DNA of 64,000 bases from Haliclystus octoradiatus (GCA_916610825.1 OU744452.1:10014021-10078020); one strand, 5' to 3'. Shown: positions 1 through 9,824, counted from the stretch's first letter. Numbers and translations are program-made. Notes: a model not told the origin generated them from the sequence alone.

Positions 1-308
1 TATCAAAGTTTTTGCGCGTTGTTTTGCTTTCTCAGACTCATCAATACATTTGGCTATTGATGTTTTTGTTACCTTTTCGACCACTTCGTTGACATTTTTT
101 GCAACTACCTCTGCAAACGATTTTTTTGCAGAATTGCTAAAATCTCCCTTCCTATTGACCAAAAGCTCGAGTGTCTTTTCAATCGAGTTTAATCTCGTAG
201 CTACATTAACATCAGACTCTATAATAGAACAAGAAGTGTTCTCCTTGATAGTACATGTTTTACAAATAAATCTCCAATACTTAGATTTGAACATTTCTTT
301 GAACCACA
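1..308 (-). pseudogene. Distal part of a PHD-finger/ORF1-like ORF, cut by an LTR retrotransposon
   Basis: Read on the minus strand this stretch is open from the retrotransposon junction to the window edge. It continues the frame of the ORF at 4904-5087 once the element and one copy of its 5-bp target duplication are ignored. It supplies the last CxxC pair of the PHD-like finger (CKTC). A hydrophilic stretch follows (RLNSIEKTLELLVNR, then KKSFAEVVAKNVNEVVEK), rich in K and E and likely to form a coiled coil. PHD finger plus coiled coil plus an SFAEVV-like motif is what I know from ORF1 proteins of CR1/L2-type LINEs. A host PHD gene is the alternative. The 3' end lies outside the window. Confidence 0.55.
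304..308. repeat. Target-site duplication CCACA, left copy
   Basis: Direct 5-bp repeat matching 4899-4903 and flanking the LTR element. It proves a simple integrase-mediated insertion. Confidence 0.9.
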
Positions 309-578
309 TGTTGTAAACGGCTTGTATGTTGTTGTTGTCACATGCTTGAATGTCAATGTCAATATCATGTTGTCTTGAAATTTCACTGAAAAGTTATTAT
401 CATTGTTACCGTTAGTTAAAGCTGTTTATAACCTCTTATATTTTAGCCTCCCTTAAAGGATTATCTTGTAATAGAGGCAGCCGCATGCTGCAGTTTCTTT
501 AGTTTTTATAATGGCTACGCCTGAACGAAACACGTAGTTTTCTCTGACTTTACTTGACTCTAATAAAAGATTACAACA
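309..578 (+). repeat. 5' LTR (270 bp)
   Basis: Starts TGTTGTAAACGG and ends AAGATTACAACA. It has AATAAAAGA near its 3' end, which could serve as a polyadenylation signal. Relative to the 3' LTR it carries 40 extra bases after CATGCTTGAAT (about 352-391, with an internal TGTCAA duplication) and 6 extra bases near 441-446. Confidence 0.93.
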
Positions 579-596
579 TGGTGTCAGATGTGGGAT
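579..596 (+). promoter_or_regulatory. Primer-binding site, tRNA-Leu-like
   Basis: TGGTGTCAGATGTGGGA directly abuts the 5' LTR. Its complement ends in CCA and resembles the 3' end of animal tRNA-Leu from memory, with about one or two mismatches. The tRNA assignment is tentative. Confidence 0.7.
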
Positions 597-699
597 TTAA
601 AGTACCTGTGTTCTACTTCTATTAATGCTGGAGATTTGTGGCAAACTTGTTACTGATTGTTTACAGTAAGTTATCTTCTATAAAAATCGTGATAAAATA

Positions 700-1512
700 A
701 TGGCAAGCTCAAGTGAATTATCCAAGCCTGGTCCATTGGTGTTTGATGAAAATGCTGCAGACAATTGGAGAAGATTCAAAATGAGGTTTGACAAATATCT
801 TATAGCTAAAGAGAAAGATGACAAATCAGATAAACTAAAAGTTAATATGCTTCTCAATTTTGCTGGACCTGAGGCAATTGAGGAATACAGTAATTTCACC
901 TATGCTGAAGGTGAAAGTGGAGATAATTTTGAAAATGTATGTAAGAAATTCCAAGATCTATGTCAAGATGCCAGTAATGTGATCTATGAACGATTTGTTT
1001 TCTTTTCCCGATATCAATCAGATGGAGAAAGGATTGATACATTTGTGAGTGATTTAAAAAGATTGGCCCTCACCTGTGAGTTTGATGTCTTACGTGACTC
1101 TTTGATCAGAGATAGAATTGTTGGTGGTGGGAGGTCAGATGACCTTCGTGGAGAGTTATTGGAAAAGCCCAATTTAACGTTAATAACTGCACATCAATTT
1201 TGTAGAACATATGAAGCTAGTGAGAGTCAGAAGCGATTGTTTAATACGTCCACACGAGCAGACAATACAGTAACCGTGAATGCCATAGGACACAAGAAGG
1301 AAGAGAAATTCTCAAAATGTAAATTTTGTGGGTACCATCATGCCATGAAAAAATCGAAATGTCCGGCGGTTGGGAAAGAGTGCAAACGATGCAAAGAGAC
1401 CGGACATTTTGCTAAAATGTGCACACAGCAGAGTTCTGCAAAACAAGTTGTTGCAAATATCACTCTTGACAATTCCAGTGACGAAGATAGTGATTCTGGT
1501 AGAAGTTTATAA
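700..1512 (+). CDS. Gag-like protein with zinc knuckle (Ty3/gypsy)
   Basis: This 270-residue ORF encodes the structural protein that would form the retrotransposon particle and bind its RNA. The N-terminal 200 residues are helical and hydrophilic, as in retroelement capsids. The C-terminal part has a cysteine/histidine region with a canonical CX2CX4HX4C knuckle, CKRCKETGHFAKMC, preceded by a related CKFC..HH..C segment. A Ser/Asp-rich tail follows. The start at 700 lies about 120 bp after the primer-binding site. The TAA at 1510-1512 is in the same frame as pol, and no other stop intervenes before 1564. Confidence 0.9.
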   Translation: MASSSELSKPGPLVFDENAADNWRRFKMRFDKYLIAKEKDDKSDKLKVNMLLNFAGPEAIEEYSNFTYAEGESGDNFENVCKKFQDLCQDASNVIYERFVFFSRYQSDGERIDTFVSDLKRLALTCEFDVLRDSLIRDRIVGGGRSDDLRGELLEKPNLTLITAHQFCRTYEASESQKRLFNTSTRADNTVTVNAIGHKKEEKFSKCKFCGYHHAMKKSKCPAVGKECKRCKETGHFAKMCTQQSSAKQVVANITLDNSSDEDSDSGRSL

Positions 1513-1563
1513 TTTGGTTCTGTTGAGCTTGCCCCAGTTTCAAGAACGAAAACCAAGAACAGT

Positions 1564-4119
1564 ATGGTTACTATTATTGTAGCAAACAAAGAAGTGAAAA
1601 TTAAAGCAGATACTGGTGCTGATGCCACTGTAATTCCCTACTCCCTTTACAACAACATTACTAACAAGCCATTGAAGAAAGCGAAGCAACCTCTCAGGGG
1701 TTGGTTGGCAGAAAAAGCAATACATCCTAAAGGCTCTGTTCGCCTACTAACGGAGTATAAAGGTCGGAAAGTATTATTGAATTACCTTGTTGTTGATGGA
1801 AATTTTACGCCACTGCTTGGTTGTGATGCCTGCATTGACTTGGAAGTGTTGAGCTTCATGAATTTAGATTCAATTAAATGCACTCATGACAGTAGTAAGA
1901 TATCAATTATAGATGAATTCAAGGATTGTTTCTCAGAACAGACAGGAACATTGCCACGCAGGGTAAAGTTAGAAATTGACGAAAATGTAACACCAGTGGT
2001 TCATGCACCAAGAAAAATACCATTGGCACTAATGAATCCTGTTAAACAGAAATTAGCTGATATGGAGAAAATGGGTATCATTGTCAAAGAAACAAACCAC
2101 ACACCATGGGTATCATCGATGGTTGTTGTAGACAAGCGAAAGAGCACACAAGTAAGTAAAGAACCAACTAAGAAAGATGTCAGGATTTGTATTGATCCAC
2201 GTGATTTAAATAAAGCCTTGAAGCGAGCACATTATCCAATGGCTACCATTGAGGATATTGCATCTCGTCTAGATGGTGCCAAAGTATTTGCTGTATTAGA
2301 TGCATGCAGTGGGTATTGGCAACTATCAGTTGATGACAGTAGCTCTAAACTCCTTACCTTTAATACTCCATGGGGAAGGTATCGATTTTTGCGCCTCCCT
2401 TTTGGAATTGCACCCGCCCCAGAGATTTACCAACAAGAGATGGACCGCTTGTTCGAAGGAATACCAGTTGAAATAATTGTAGATGATTTTTTAATATTCG
2501 GAAAAGACACAGAAGAACTTGACAACAAGCTCCGCCTTGTTTTAGAACGAGCCAGAGAGGTGAAACTAAAATTTAATTCTGAAAAAATTAAATACAACTT
2601 ACCTGAAGTACGTTACGTTGGTCATGTATTGTCATGTAATGGAATAAAACCTGATCCAGACAAAGTTCATGCTATCCAAGAAATGCCTGCTCCCACAGAT
2701 AAAGCAGGAGTACTAAGGTTTCTAGGGACAATTAATTACTTGGACAAGTTTATACCGAGTAAAGCTGACCTACAAGGACCCATTTCAAAACTATCACAGA
2801 AAACAGCAGCTTTTGTATGGGACTCTGCACAACAGACAGCGTTTGACTCACTCAAAAGTGTTATTGCAAATGCTCCAGTGTTATCATATTTTTGTGAGAA
2901 AACACCTACAACATTGAGTGTGGATGCTAGCTGTACAGGACTTGGTGCTGTGCTTCTCCAAGATGGTAAACCCTGTACATATGGTTCTCGGAGGCTTACA
3001 GAATGCGAAACCAGGTATGCAAACATTGAACGAGAACTCTTAGCAAATGTTTGGGGAGTTTCGAAATTTCACTCGTATATTTATGGAAGATCTGTCACTG
3101 TTCAAACTGACCATAAACCTCTTGAAGCCATTTTCAGAAAAAATCTTTATGATGCACCTCCACGGTTACAGAGAATGTTACTGAAACTCACCCAGTATGA
3201 TTTAAAAGTGACCTTTGTCCCTGGGAAGGATCAAATTCTCTCAGACTGCTTGAGTCGATCACCAGTTTTGGAAAGTCCTTTGTGTACAGACAAACCAATT
3301 CCTGAAATTTACTTACATCTGGTTTCAAATTTGGGAATGAGGACTAGATCTATTGATTCATTTAGAACTGCAGTTACAAATGATGAAATCTCTCAAACGA
3401 TTATTAAATATATAATTAATGGTTGGCCAGACAAAGAAAATGTGGACGAACTCGCTAGAGAGTATTGGCAATACAGAGAAGAACTAAGTATAGAGGATGG
3501 TATGATTTTTAAACACGATAGACTAGTTGTTCCTAGGGCATTGCGACGTGAAACACTAAATGCAGGTCACATGGGAGTAAATAAAAGTCTGTCATTTGCC
3601 AGAGAGTACGTATTTTTGCCCGGAATCTCTGATCAGATAAAAGAGATGTTGTCTTCTTGTGGAGTGTGTAATTCTCTTAGGCATCATCAACAGAAGGAAA
3701 CATTGATGCCCCATGACATCCCTGGCTTACCGTGGCAATCCGTTGGTAGTGATCTCTTTAGCTATGCTGGAGATACCTTCTTACTTATCACTGACTTCTA
3801 CTCCAAATTCTTCGAAGTAGAGAAGCTGAATAAGCCAACAGCCAAGTGTGTTATTATTAACATGAAAAAGATCTTTGCTAGATTTGGAATTCCAGAAAAA
3901 GTATTTAGCGACAATGGTCCACAGTATAGCAACACGCAGCACCTTTTTAGTACGTCACATGAGTTCAAAGTTTTTGCTCAAAGCTGGGAATTTACTCATA
4001 CAACTTGCAGCCCTGAATATCCTCAGTCGAATGGAGCTGCTGAACGTGCGGTTCAGACATGCAAGAGGATTTTAAGAAAGCTTACGAATCTGGAAATGAC
4101 CCCTTTGAAGGAATATTGA
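1564..4119 (+). CDS. Pol polyprotein: protease, RT, RNase H, integrase; C-terminus frameshifted
   Basis: This 851-residue reading frame copies and integrates the element. Landmarks: aspartic protease DTGAD at residues 16-20. Reverse transcriptase has LDACSGYWQ and the catalytic box VDD at 306-308 (V in place of the usual first Y). RNase H has its first Asp at 454 (LSVDASCTG). The integrase HHCC finger starts at H669 and ends CGVC. The integrase catalytic set is D730, D783 and E827. D783 to E827 has 43 intervening residues rather than the common 35, because of an extra segment after SDNGPQYS. It shares the gag frame but is preceded by a stop. After about 4066-4075 homology jumps to another frame, so the ORF end at 4119 is not the native terminus. 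Confidence 0.92.
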   Translation: MVTIIVANKEVKIKADTGADATVIPYSLYNNITNKPLKKAKQPLRGWLAEKAIHPKGSVRLLTEYKGRKVLLNYLVVDGNFTPLLGCDACIDLEVLSFMNLDSIKCTHDSSKISIIDEFKDCFSEQTGTLPRRVKLEIDENVTPVVHAPRKIPLALMNPVKQKLADMEKMGIIVKETNHTPWVSSMVVVDKRKSTQVSKEPTKKDVRICIDPRDLNKALKRAHYPMATIEDIASRLDGAKVFAVLDACSGYWQLSVDDSSSKLLTFNTPWGRYRFLRLPFGIAPAPEIYQQEMDRLFEGIPVEIIVDDFLIFGKDTEELDNKLRLVLERAREVKLKFNSEKIKYNLPEVRYVGHVLSCNGIKPDPDKVHAIQEMPAPTDKAGVLRFLGTINYLDKFIPSKADLQGPISKLSQKTAAFVWDSAQQTAFDSLKSVIANAPVLSYFCEKTPTTLSVDASCTGLGAVLLQDGKPCTYGSRRLTECETRYANIERELLANVWGVSKFHSYIYGRSVTVQTDHKPLEAIFRKNLYDAPPRLQRMLLKLTQYDLKVTFVPGKDQILSDCLSRSPVLESPLCTDKPIPEIYLHLVSNLGMRTRSIDSFRTAVTNDEISQTIIKYIINGWPDKENVDELAREYWQYREELSIEDGMIFKHDRLVVPRALRRETLNAGHMGVNKSLSFAREYVFLPGISDQIKEMLSSCGVCNSLRHHQQKETLMPHDIPGLPWQSVGSDLFSYAGDTFLLITDFYSKFFEVEKLNKPTAKCVIINMKKIFARFGIPEKVFSDNGPQYSNTQHLFSTSHEFKVFAQSWEFTHTTCSPEYPQSNGAAERAVQTCKRILRKLTNLEMTPLKEY

Positions 4120-4646
4120 ACTTCAGAAACACTCCGTTTGATGATATTGGGTTATCACCAGCACAATTATTGATGGGAAGACGAACCAAGACAACATTGC
4201 CAACACATCGCCGACTATTAATACCCCAAGTAGTCACCCCGAGTCATGTGTTGAAGGCTTTGAAACAACGTTAAGAAAAATCAGCAAAGCATTTTGATAC
4301 CAATGCTAAAGATTTACCTCCTCTTGCTGAGGGTGAGAAAGTGAGAGTAAAACCACATCGTTCTGCAGAGTGGAAGAAAGCAGAAATATTACCAAGGTCA
4401 TATATGCTGGTGGACAACCGTGGGAAAGTATTCAGAAGAAATCGACGTCAACTAATATCTGTACCAAATGATGCACCCATGTCACCTCAAATGACACAAG
4501 ATATGGAAGCCAAGAATGATACAGCAGAATCACCATTGCAAAATAGCACTACAGCTCAACCAGGCAACTTAGCACTAACTGGAAATACTACAACAAGGTC
4601 CGGACGGTCTATTAAACCACCACATAGATTAATTGAATCCTGCTAG
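4066..4646 (+). pseudogene. Frameshifted C-terminal part of integrase
   Basis: The end of the integrase continues in a frame different from pol, starting near the run ATTTTAAG. It includes the segment ILNFRNTPFDDIGLSPAQLL (R-N-T-P-F and S-P-A-Q-L-L are typical downstream of the DDE core in gypsy integrases). A TAA at 4272-4274 interrupts it. The same frame then continues through a basic GKVFRRNRRQL region to the stop at 4644-4646. The element therefore carries two inactivating changes here. Confidence 0.85.
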
Positions 4647-4663
4647 TATTGAATATTCTATAT

Positions 4664-4674
4664 GAGGAGAGAGA
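4664..4674 (+). promoter_or_regulatory. Polypurine tract
   Basis: GAGGAGAGAGA directly precedes the 3' LTR, as expected for the primer of plus-strand DNA synthesis. Confidence 0.8.
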
Positions 4675-4898
4675 TGTTGTAAACGGCTTGTATGTTGTTG
4701 TTGTCACATGCTTGAATAGTTATTATCATTGTTACCGTTAGTTAAAGCTGTTTATAACCTCTTTAGCCTCCCTTAAAGGCTTATCTTGTAATAGAGGCAG
4801 CCGCATGCTGCAGTTTCTTTAGTTTCTATAATGGCTACGCCTGAACGAAACACGTAGTTTTCTCTGACTTTACTTGACTCTAATAAAAGATTACAACA
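4675..4898 (+). repeat. 3' LTR (224 bp)
   Basis: Same ends as the 5' LTR (TGTTGT ... ACAACA). It lacks the 40-bp and 6-bp segments of the 5' copy and otherwise differs at about two bases (GGCTTATC for GGATTATC, TTTCTATAA for TTTTTATAA). Confidence 0.93.
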
Positions 4899-4903
4899 CC
4901 ACA
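4899..4903. repeat. Target-site duplication CCACA, right copy
   Basis: Direct 5-bp repeat matching 304-308, immediately after the 3' LTR. Confidence 0.9.
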
Positions 4904-5087
4904 CACTATGTTCAGATTTACATTGTCCATCCAAGTATTTTCCAGCCCGTAAACAGCCAACGTGAATTTTAAATCCACATTCAAAACATTTAACATGATC
5001 ATCATTAGTAACAGGTATTGTACATTCTAAACATCCATCACCAGTTGAATTTAACTCCATATTCGTAAAAGAAAATTGCAATATCAC
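4904..5087 (-). pseudogene. Start of the same PHD-finger/ORF1-like ORF
   Basis: This is the minus-strand N-terminal part of the interrupted ORF. Possible starts are Met at 5087 or, more likely, Met at 5060 (MELNSTGDG). It carries CLEC, then CFEC, then HVGC, which are the first three metal-ligand pairs of a C4HC3 PHD-like finger. The fourth pair lies beyond the insertion at about 250. The frame is open up to the target site at 4899-4903. The protein would begin almost directly with the finger, as in several LINE ORF1 proteins. No splice sites are needed to explain it. Confidence 0.55.
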
Positions 5088-5099
5088 TACTAAAAGTTC

Positions 5100-5877
5100 A
5101 AAAATAATGGATCTCTTAAAAACACCGCTACTCCGTGTTTCACTACAATTTCACGATATATATATATATGCTACGTTTAATTGAAAACAAGAAATAATTA
5201 ATATACTATTGATTCAGTATGTAGACACGGCCGTACATCCTGGTGGTGTAACATTTTGTTTGCTTTTTGTTCACTTTCATAACCACCTTTCACGAACCAT
5301 GTTTTTATCTTTTCTTTTCGTTTCTTTCCCCTGTTTTCTCTGTTCCAAAACTTCCCTCTATACATGGGACACTTTCTACATAAATCGTTCTTTAATATCT
5401 GTTCGTATTTTTTTTTGCATTTTTGTAGATTAACACTCTTTCTTTTTGATGATATCCAGAGAACTGTAATCTTTTGATATAGAATTGTATGTGTTTAATT
5501 CTTTGTTGGTGTTCGCAAAGAGTAGAAATATTTCTCATTTATACGAACAAGATCAGCAGTAAGTGTGTTAACCTTTGATTGATAGGAGATTGCTGATGTT
5601 CTGTTAGTTAAATGTTTGCTTGACATCTGTTTGGAATAATGTGAATGCTTTACTGTATTTCTATCTGTTATCGAGGCAATCCGTCGAATTACAAAAACAA
5701 CTAATTATGAATAATCTTCAAGACCTTACAACAAAATTTAAAATCTGAAAGTATTTTATTACAACATGGAATTGAACACAACATTTTATTCACGACCGCG
5801 GCATCAAAACAATATAACTAGATTGATTTTCACACTGAAGAACAATGGCATTTTACGTAACTAATCAAAATACGCAG
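5100..5877. other. Non-coding stretch, nothing recognised
   Basis: AT-rich DNA with a short (TA)n run near 5158-5168. The short ORF at 5209-5433 is T-rich low-complexity sequence and I do not treat it as a gene. Confidence 0.6.
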
Positions 5878-6000
5878 AAAACACAAGAAATGGAACTAAA
5901 CACAAGAAATGGAACTAAACACAAGAGTGGAACTATGGAACTACACACGAGAAATGGAAATAAACACAAGAAATGGAACTGAACACAAGGAATTGGATTA
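5878..6000. repeat. Short tandem repeats of an ACAAGAAATGGAACTAAAC-like unit
   Basis: Units of about 19 bp (AAACACAAGAAATGGAACT) recur five or six times with variation and spill into a purine-rich region with ACATTGAAC/AACATTCC repetitions up to about 6190. No coding content. Confidence 0.75.
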
Positions 6001-6246
6001 CCCAAAACTGAAGCGACTGAACTAAAAAAGTAAGATTTTACAATACTGAACATAAACCATTGAACATTCCAATATTTTGGAACTTTTAAATATTGAACAC
6101 TAAACATTGGACATTCCAACATCATAAAACTTTTAAATATTGAAACATTCATCATTCAACTAAGAACATTGAAACACAATGAACACACTAAGAATACTAA
6201 ATGAACTAAGAAACACACAAGAACACACAACAGAGTTTAAAATTGA

Positions 6247-6486
6247 ACACACAAGAATAAGCAACAACTCATGAAAATACTGAATTCATCAAACACACAA
6301 GAATAAGCAACAACTCAAGAAAATACTGAATTAATCAAGCACACAAGAATAAGCAACAACTCAAGAAAATACTGAATTCATCAAACACACAAGAATAAGC
6401 AACAACTCAAGAAAATACTGAATTAATCAAACACACAAGAATAAGCAACAACTCAAGAAAATACTGAATTCATCAAACTCACAAGC
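6247..6486. repeat. 46-bp minisatellite, five copies
   Basis: The unit begins ACACACAAGAATAAGCAACA and ends GAATTCATCAA or GAATTAATCAA. Copies start at 6247, 6293, 6339, 6385 and 6431, exactly 46 bp apart. The penultimate segment alternates TTCATCAA / TTAATCAA from copy to copy, so the real repeat unit looks like a 92-bp dimer. Confidence 0.9.
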
Positions 6487-6825
6487 AAAAAAGATGACTA
6501 TAAAAGAAATATTGAAAATTACCAAGCTCATAGAAGAAACTGAAATTAAACCAAATATAACACTTGTATGAAAATTTCTTTTTCTGGAAATCCAAAGCAA
6601 TTAAACAAATTGGTATGCACCAAAATTGTAATGAATTTTCTCATTAACTGTTATGCAATTAGTCTATAAGCATATCTAAAACCTTCATTAATAGCTTCTA
6701 CTATACCATAATTACTTACATTTATATTTACATACTTTTATTATTTACAATTTAGCATATATTAAAGCATTAATCTTTCTCATTGTTAGCCTATATCATG
6801 CATTTTTATTTATGGCTCCGCCATC
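6487..6825. other. AT-rich non-coding stretch
   Basis: No gene, tandem array or clear terminal repeat seen. It may be internal sequence of the retroelement whose possible LTR begins at 6841. Confidence 0.4.
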
Positions 6826-6840
6826 TGGCGGGGGGAGTTA

Positions 6841-7112
6841 TGTAGGAACCTTCCTGAACCATGTAGAACATTCTAGAACATAGGAGAACCTACATGACTC
6901 CCAGCATGACTCACAATGACCATGCATGATCTAGCAGCTTCTAGCATTTATCTAAACACTATAAATACAGTAAATGAAACTATGAAAACTATGAGAACTT
7001 AATGTACAGTCTACTATCAACATGTCAACTTGGAATTAATATTATTATTCATAAGAAGAAATATACCATGCAAATCAATTCAACCTACGTTGTTATTATT
7101 ATTTCTTCAACA
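6841..7112 (+). mobile_element. Possible LTR of a decayed retroelement
   Basis: The stretch starts TGTAGGAACC, ends CTTCAACA, has a TATAAATA box at about 6960-6967, and is preceded by a purine-rich GGCGGGGGGAG tract (about 6828-6838) like a polypurine tract. The flanking 5-mers (AGTTA, TAATT) do not match. If real, it is the 3' LTR of a larger element or a rearranged solo LTR. No coding region is attached. Confidence 0.35.
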
Positions 7113-9790
7113 TAATTCTACAGTTCTCATCAATAGAAAGACTTCAATCTTAATAGTGACCTCGTTCTGGAGATGTGACGTCAGAGACTGTATAGGGTGA
7201 CCATTCGTCTCTACCATGCAAGATGGCCGTGAATCGTTGAGAAGGGAAATGATCATTGGCAATTTACATCCTTTATTTACTCCATTAAAGCATCTATTTG
7301 TCTGGCTTATTTCCAATAACCATTGTCTTCGTCTCAAACTATCGCTTGGCACAAATCTTGTTACTGTTGCCATACAATGAATTAAGGTAAAGTGACATTC
7401 TATTTTACAATTTTACCAGTTACCAGATTGTCAATTTGTCCAGCTATAATTTGTGTTTAATACAGGGTAAGGGTAAAATACCAAACTGCAAACTCTTGCA
7501 AACTTACCAACCAAGCCCAAAATGACGAAGTGGTCTTCCTGTCTAGACCATTAACTTGTAAATCTGAAAGAGTTTCAACCCCCGTCTCAATGACAATGAT
7601 GCTGCTAGCTCACAATGTTATTATTTTTTGATGAATCTCACTGTGTTGGAAATTGTGCCAAGAAAATGGGACTTGCACCGTATCAAAATCTTGTTCATGT
7701 TTTTGGAATTTTAATTGTTTTGAACAACCCACCTTTCGGTAAACACTGACTCGTTGGTAGACATCACATGTCGTGATTTCACCATTTTCAGATTTTGAAA
7801 AAAGCCGATTTTTCACTTTCTCAACTTTAATGGTCTTTCACACTAAAACGAGCGATAACATTCACTACTTATATTAGTATGTCATACTCAGACGTGTATC
7901 AAAGACTCAAAGTGATTTAAAAAAACCAGATGAAAAAATATGAAGTCTTCGCACGCCTTTCCCGTAAAGGTCTCGTTTAATAGTCTTGTGACATGTGACA
8001 AGACAACGAACTGTCAACTCACTGACAAGTCAATTTAGTCAAATAGACATTCAAATAATTCATAAAGTCCATCCTATTGTCTACTTAAACATTAGACCAG
8101 ATTGGAAAGATTTGCTGTTTGCGGGCAAGATCTTGAATAGCCTACCGATTTTGTGGCCGCGCAATAAGTTTTGCGGCTGAAATTCTAGTCGGCATTTCAT
8201 AATTTTATCGGTATTTTATGAGAAAATGACATAATTTCCATGACTATGTAGATGTTATATCTAAACTTCGCCTACATATGTGATCCACCAGCGCAAAATT
8301 ACATCAGAATTTGGCTTTCAGCCGCACTTTTTCTGAGAAAAAAATTTGACCTAGTGCTGCGCACAATGCATTCTTTCCAATCTGATAACCATTAAGCAAC
8401 TAAAAATACATAAATGTTTGCAGTTTGTAGCCTAATATAAAAGTTTGTTGTTTATAAACTAGCGAACTAATCTGCAATAATGTATAGCAATGAAAGAATT
8501 GCGAGAAGATTGTTAAATAAGAATAAGTGTGTATGCAAAGCCTACCATTAAATAACTTCATATCATATATTGTTGCGTGTTTTGTACACTTGTAGATTAA
8601 TCCTTTTTCAAAGCGAAAGCCACGTTTTTTTATGCATCGTATTCAACCCCATAGTTTTAAGGCAATGATAAAGATTCAAATATTTATATTAATAAATTCA
8701 GATTATTCAGATCATTACCTCCACGGCCATGTAAGCAAAATTTAGAATATGTTTTCACAAAGATGACGTATTTGCGTTTGAAATATATCAGTGTTTTTCC
8801 CACTAGCTTTACGTATTAATTTAGAGGGGCCTTGGGACCCCATTTCCCAATGTCAAATTATCTGTGTTTTGCAAGAGTTGAGTGAAACTATTTCCGTTCG
8901 TAGCTGATGGAAAACGAAACTTGACAAACACTTTGTCCTCACGTGCAGATTGTCTTCTAATTAGCTGAGACCTGAAACAATAGAATTGACAAAATTGTAT
9001 GGGGAAAACCTTTGTTGTGTTAGTTTGTGGCCCACAACAGCATAATAAAGCTACAAACAAATATTTGTTCTATTTTGCTACAAACAAAACGGATAAAGTG
9101 ATATGGAAGATCTGATTATATTGCTGTTGCTTTATATTCTGGATATTGGGACCATCAAGTTGACTCTGTGTATAAATCAACCTCTTAAATTGAGAAAAAC
9201 CTTTGAAAAAGATGGAATTCTTAGTATTTGTTACCCAATATCATATTCTGGTAGTGTTAATAATAAAACTGTTTAACTTCTAATTAACATCCTGTCATGC
9301 AATTTCGTTTGATTGTTGAAGTATATTTTTGAGAATTCAGTTATATAATAGGCCTACATAATTTTTAAAGCAATAAGTTAGATCACCCTGTAACGTGGGT
9401 AGCTCTTTCCTAGTTATAAATAAATGTTCTGCTCCTTATTGAAAACGAAATGTAATGGAAGTTTAATGTACCAGTCAGTTGACATCTCTGTACCAAGACC
9501 TCCGGGAAATAGTCTGCCATCATACCACTCCTTTTGACATGGCTGTAATAGCTTCTTGAAATGGTAGGCCTTCGCTGAATGTCTTGCCATGATGTTATCA
9601 TAATATTCAACACAGTAGCAAGAGAGGAATAACTGCTGTTAAAGTCTTGTAGTTGTAGGCCTAGTCTTTCTTGTAAAACTGTCAACATACTATCATTCAA
9701 TTTTTGGAATAATTTTTATTAAGTCCAATTTAACAAGCAAATATCTCCTTACTCCAGTGAAATCAATCGATTCTAATACCAGGAATGAGA
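7113..9790. other. Non-coding intergenic DNA, nothing assigned
   Basis: Short ORFs at 7107-7373, 7610-7816, 8821-9060 and 9410-9700 (minus) and 7995-8180 (plus) have no domain I recognise and no supporting splice structure. No RNA gene or terminal repeats are evident. Fragments of old transposons are likely but not provable by eye. Confidence 0.5.
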
Positions 9791-9793
9791 ATC

Positions 9794-9824
9794 TTCCGCG
9801 GATCCGCGGATTTCCGCGGAAATT
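9794..9824. repeat. CCGCGG-rich palindromic cluster
   Basis: CCGCGGATCCGCGG at about 9796-9809 is a perfect 14-bp palindrome, followed by a further TTCCGCGGAA palindrome. It is a sharp GC island in AT-rich DNA, likely a fragment of a DNA transposon terminus. Confidence 0.6.

Larger units (their letters stand above)
309..4898 (+). mobile_element. Ty3/gypsy LTR retrotransposon, full length but with coding breaks
   Basis: The element is 4,590 bp and runs LTR, primer-binding site, gag, pol, polypurine tract, LTR. Both LTRs begin TGTTG and end ACAACA. The element is flanked by a perfect 5-bp duplication, CCACA, at 304-308 and 4899-4903. Pol order is protease, reverse transcriptase, RNase H, integrase, which defines Ty3/gypsy rather than copia. 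No envelope gene is present. The LTRs differ by only about two substitutions plus indels of 40 and 6 bp, so insertion is recent. Even so there is an in-frame stop between gag and pol, a frameshift near 4066-4075 and a stop at 4272. It is either non-autonomous or it uses recoding at the first stop. Confidence 0.95.

Noticed and set aside
50..316. Plus-strand ORF of 88 residues
   Set aside because: It is the complement of the better-supported minus-strand PHD/ORF1-like frame.
6247..6486. CRISPR-like array
   Set aside because: The repeats are head-to-tail with no spacers, in an animal genome; it is a minisatellite.
7107..7373. Minus-strand ORF of 88 residues, considered as a THAP-like fragment
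   Set aside because: The C2CH ligands and the AVPTIF-type motif are absent.
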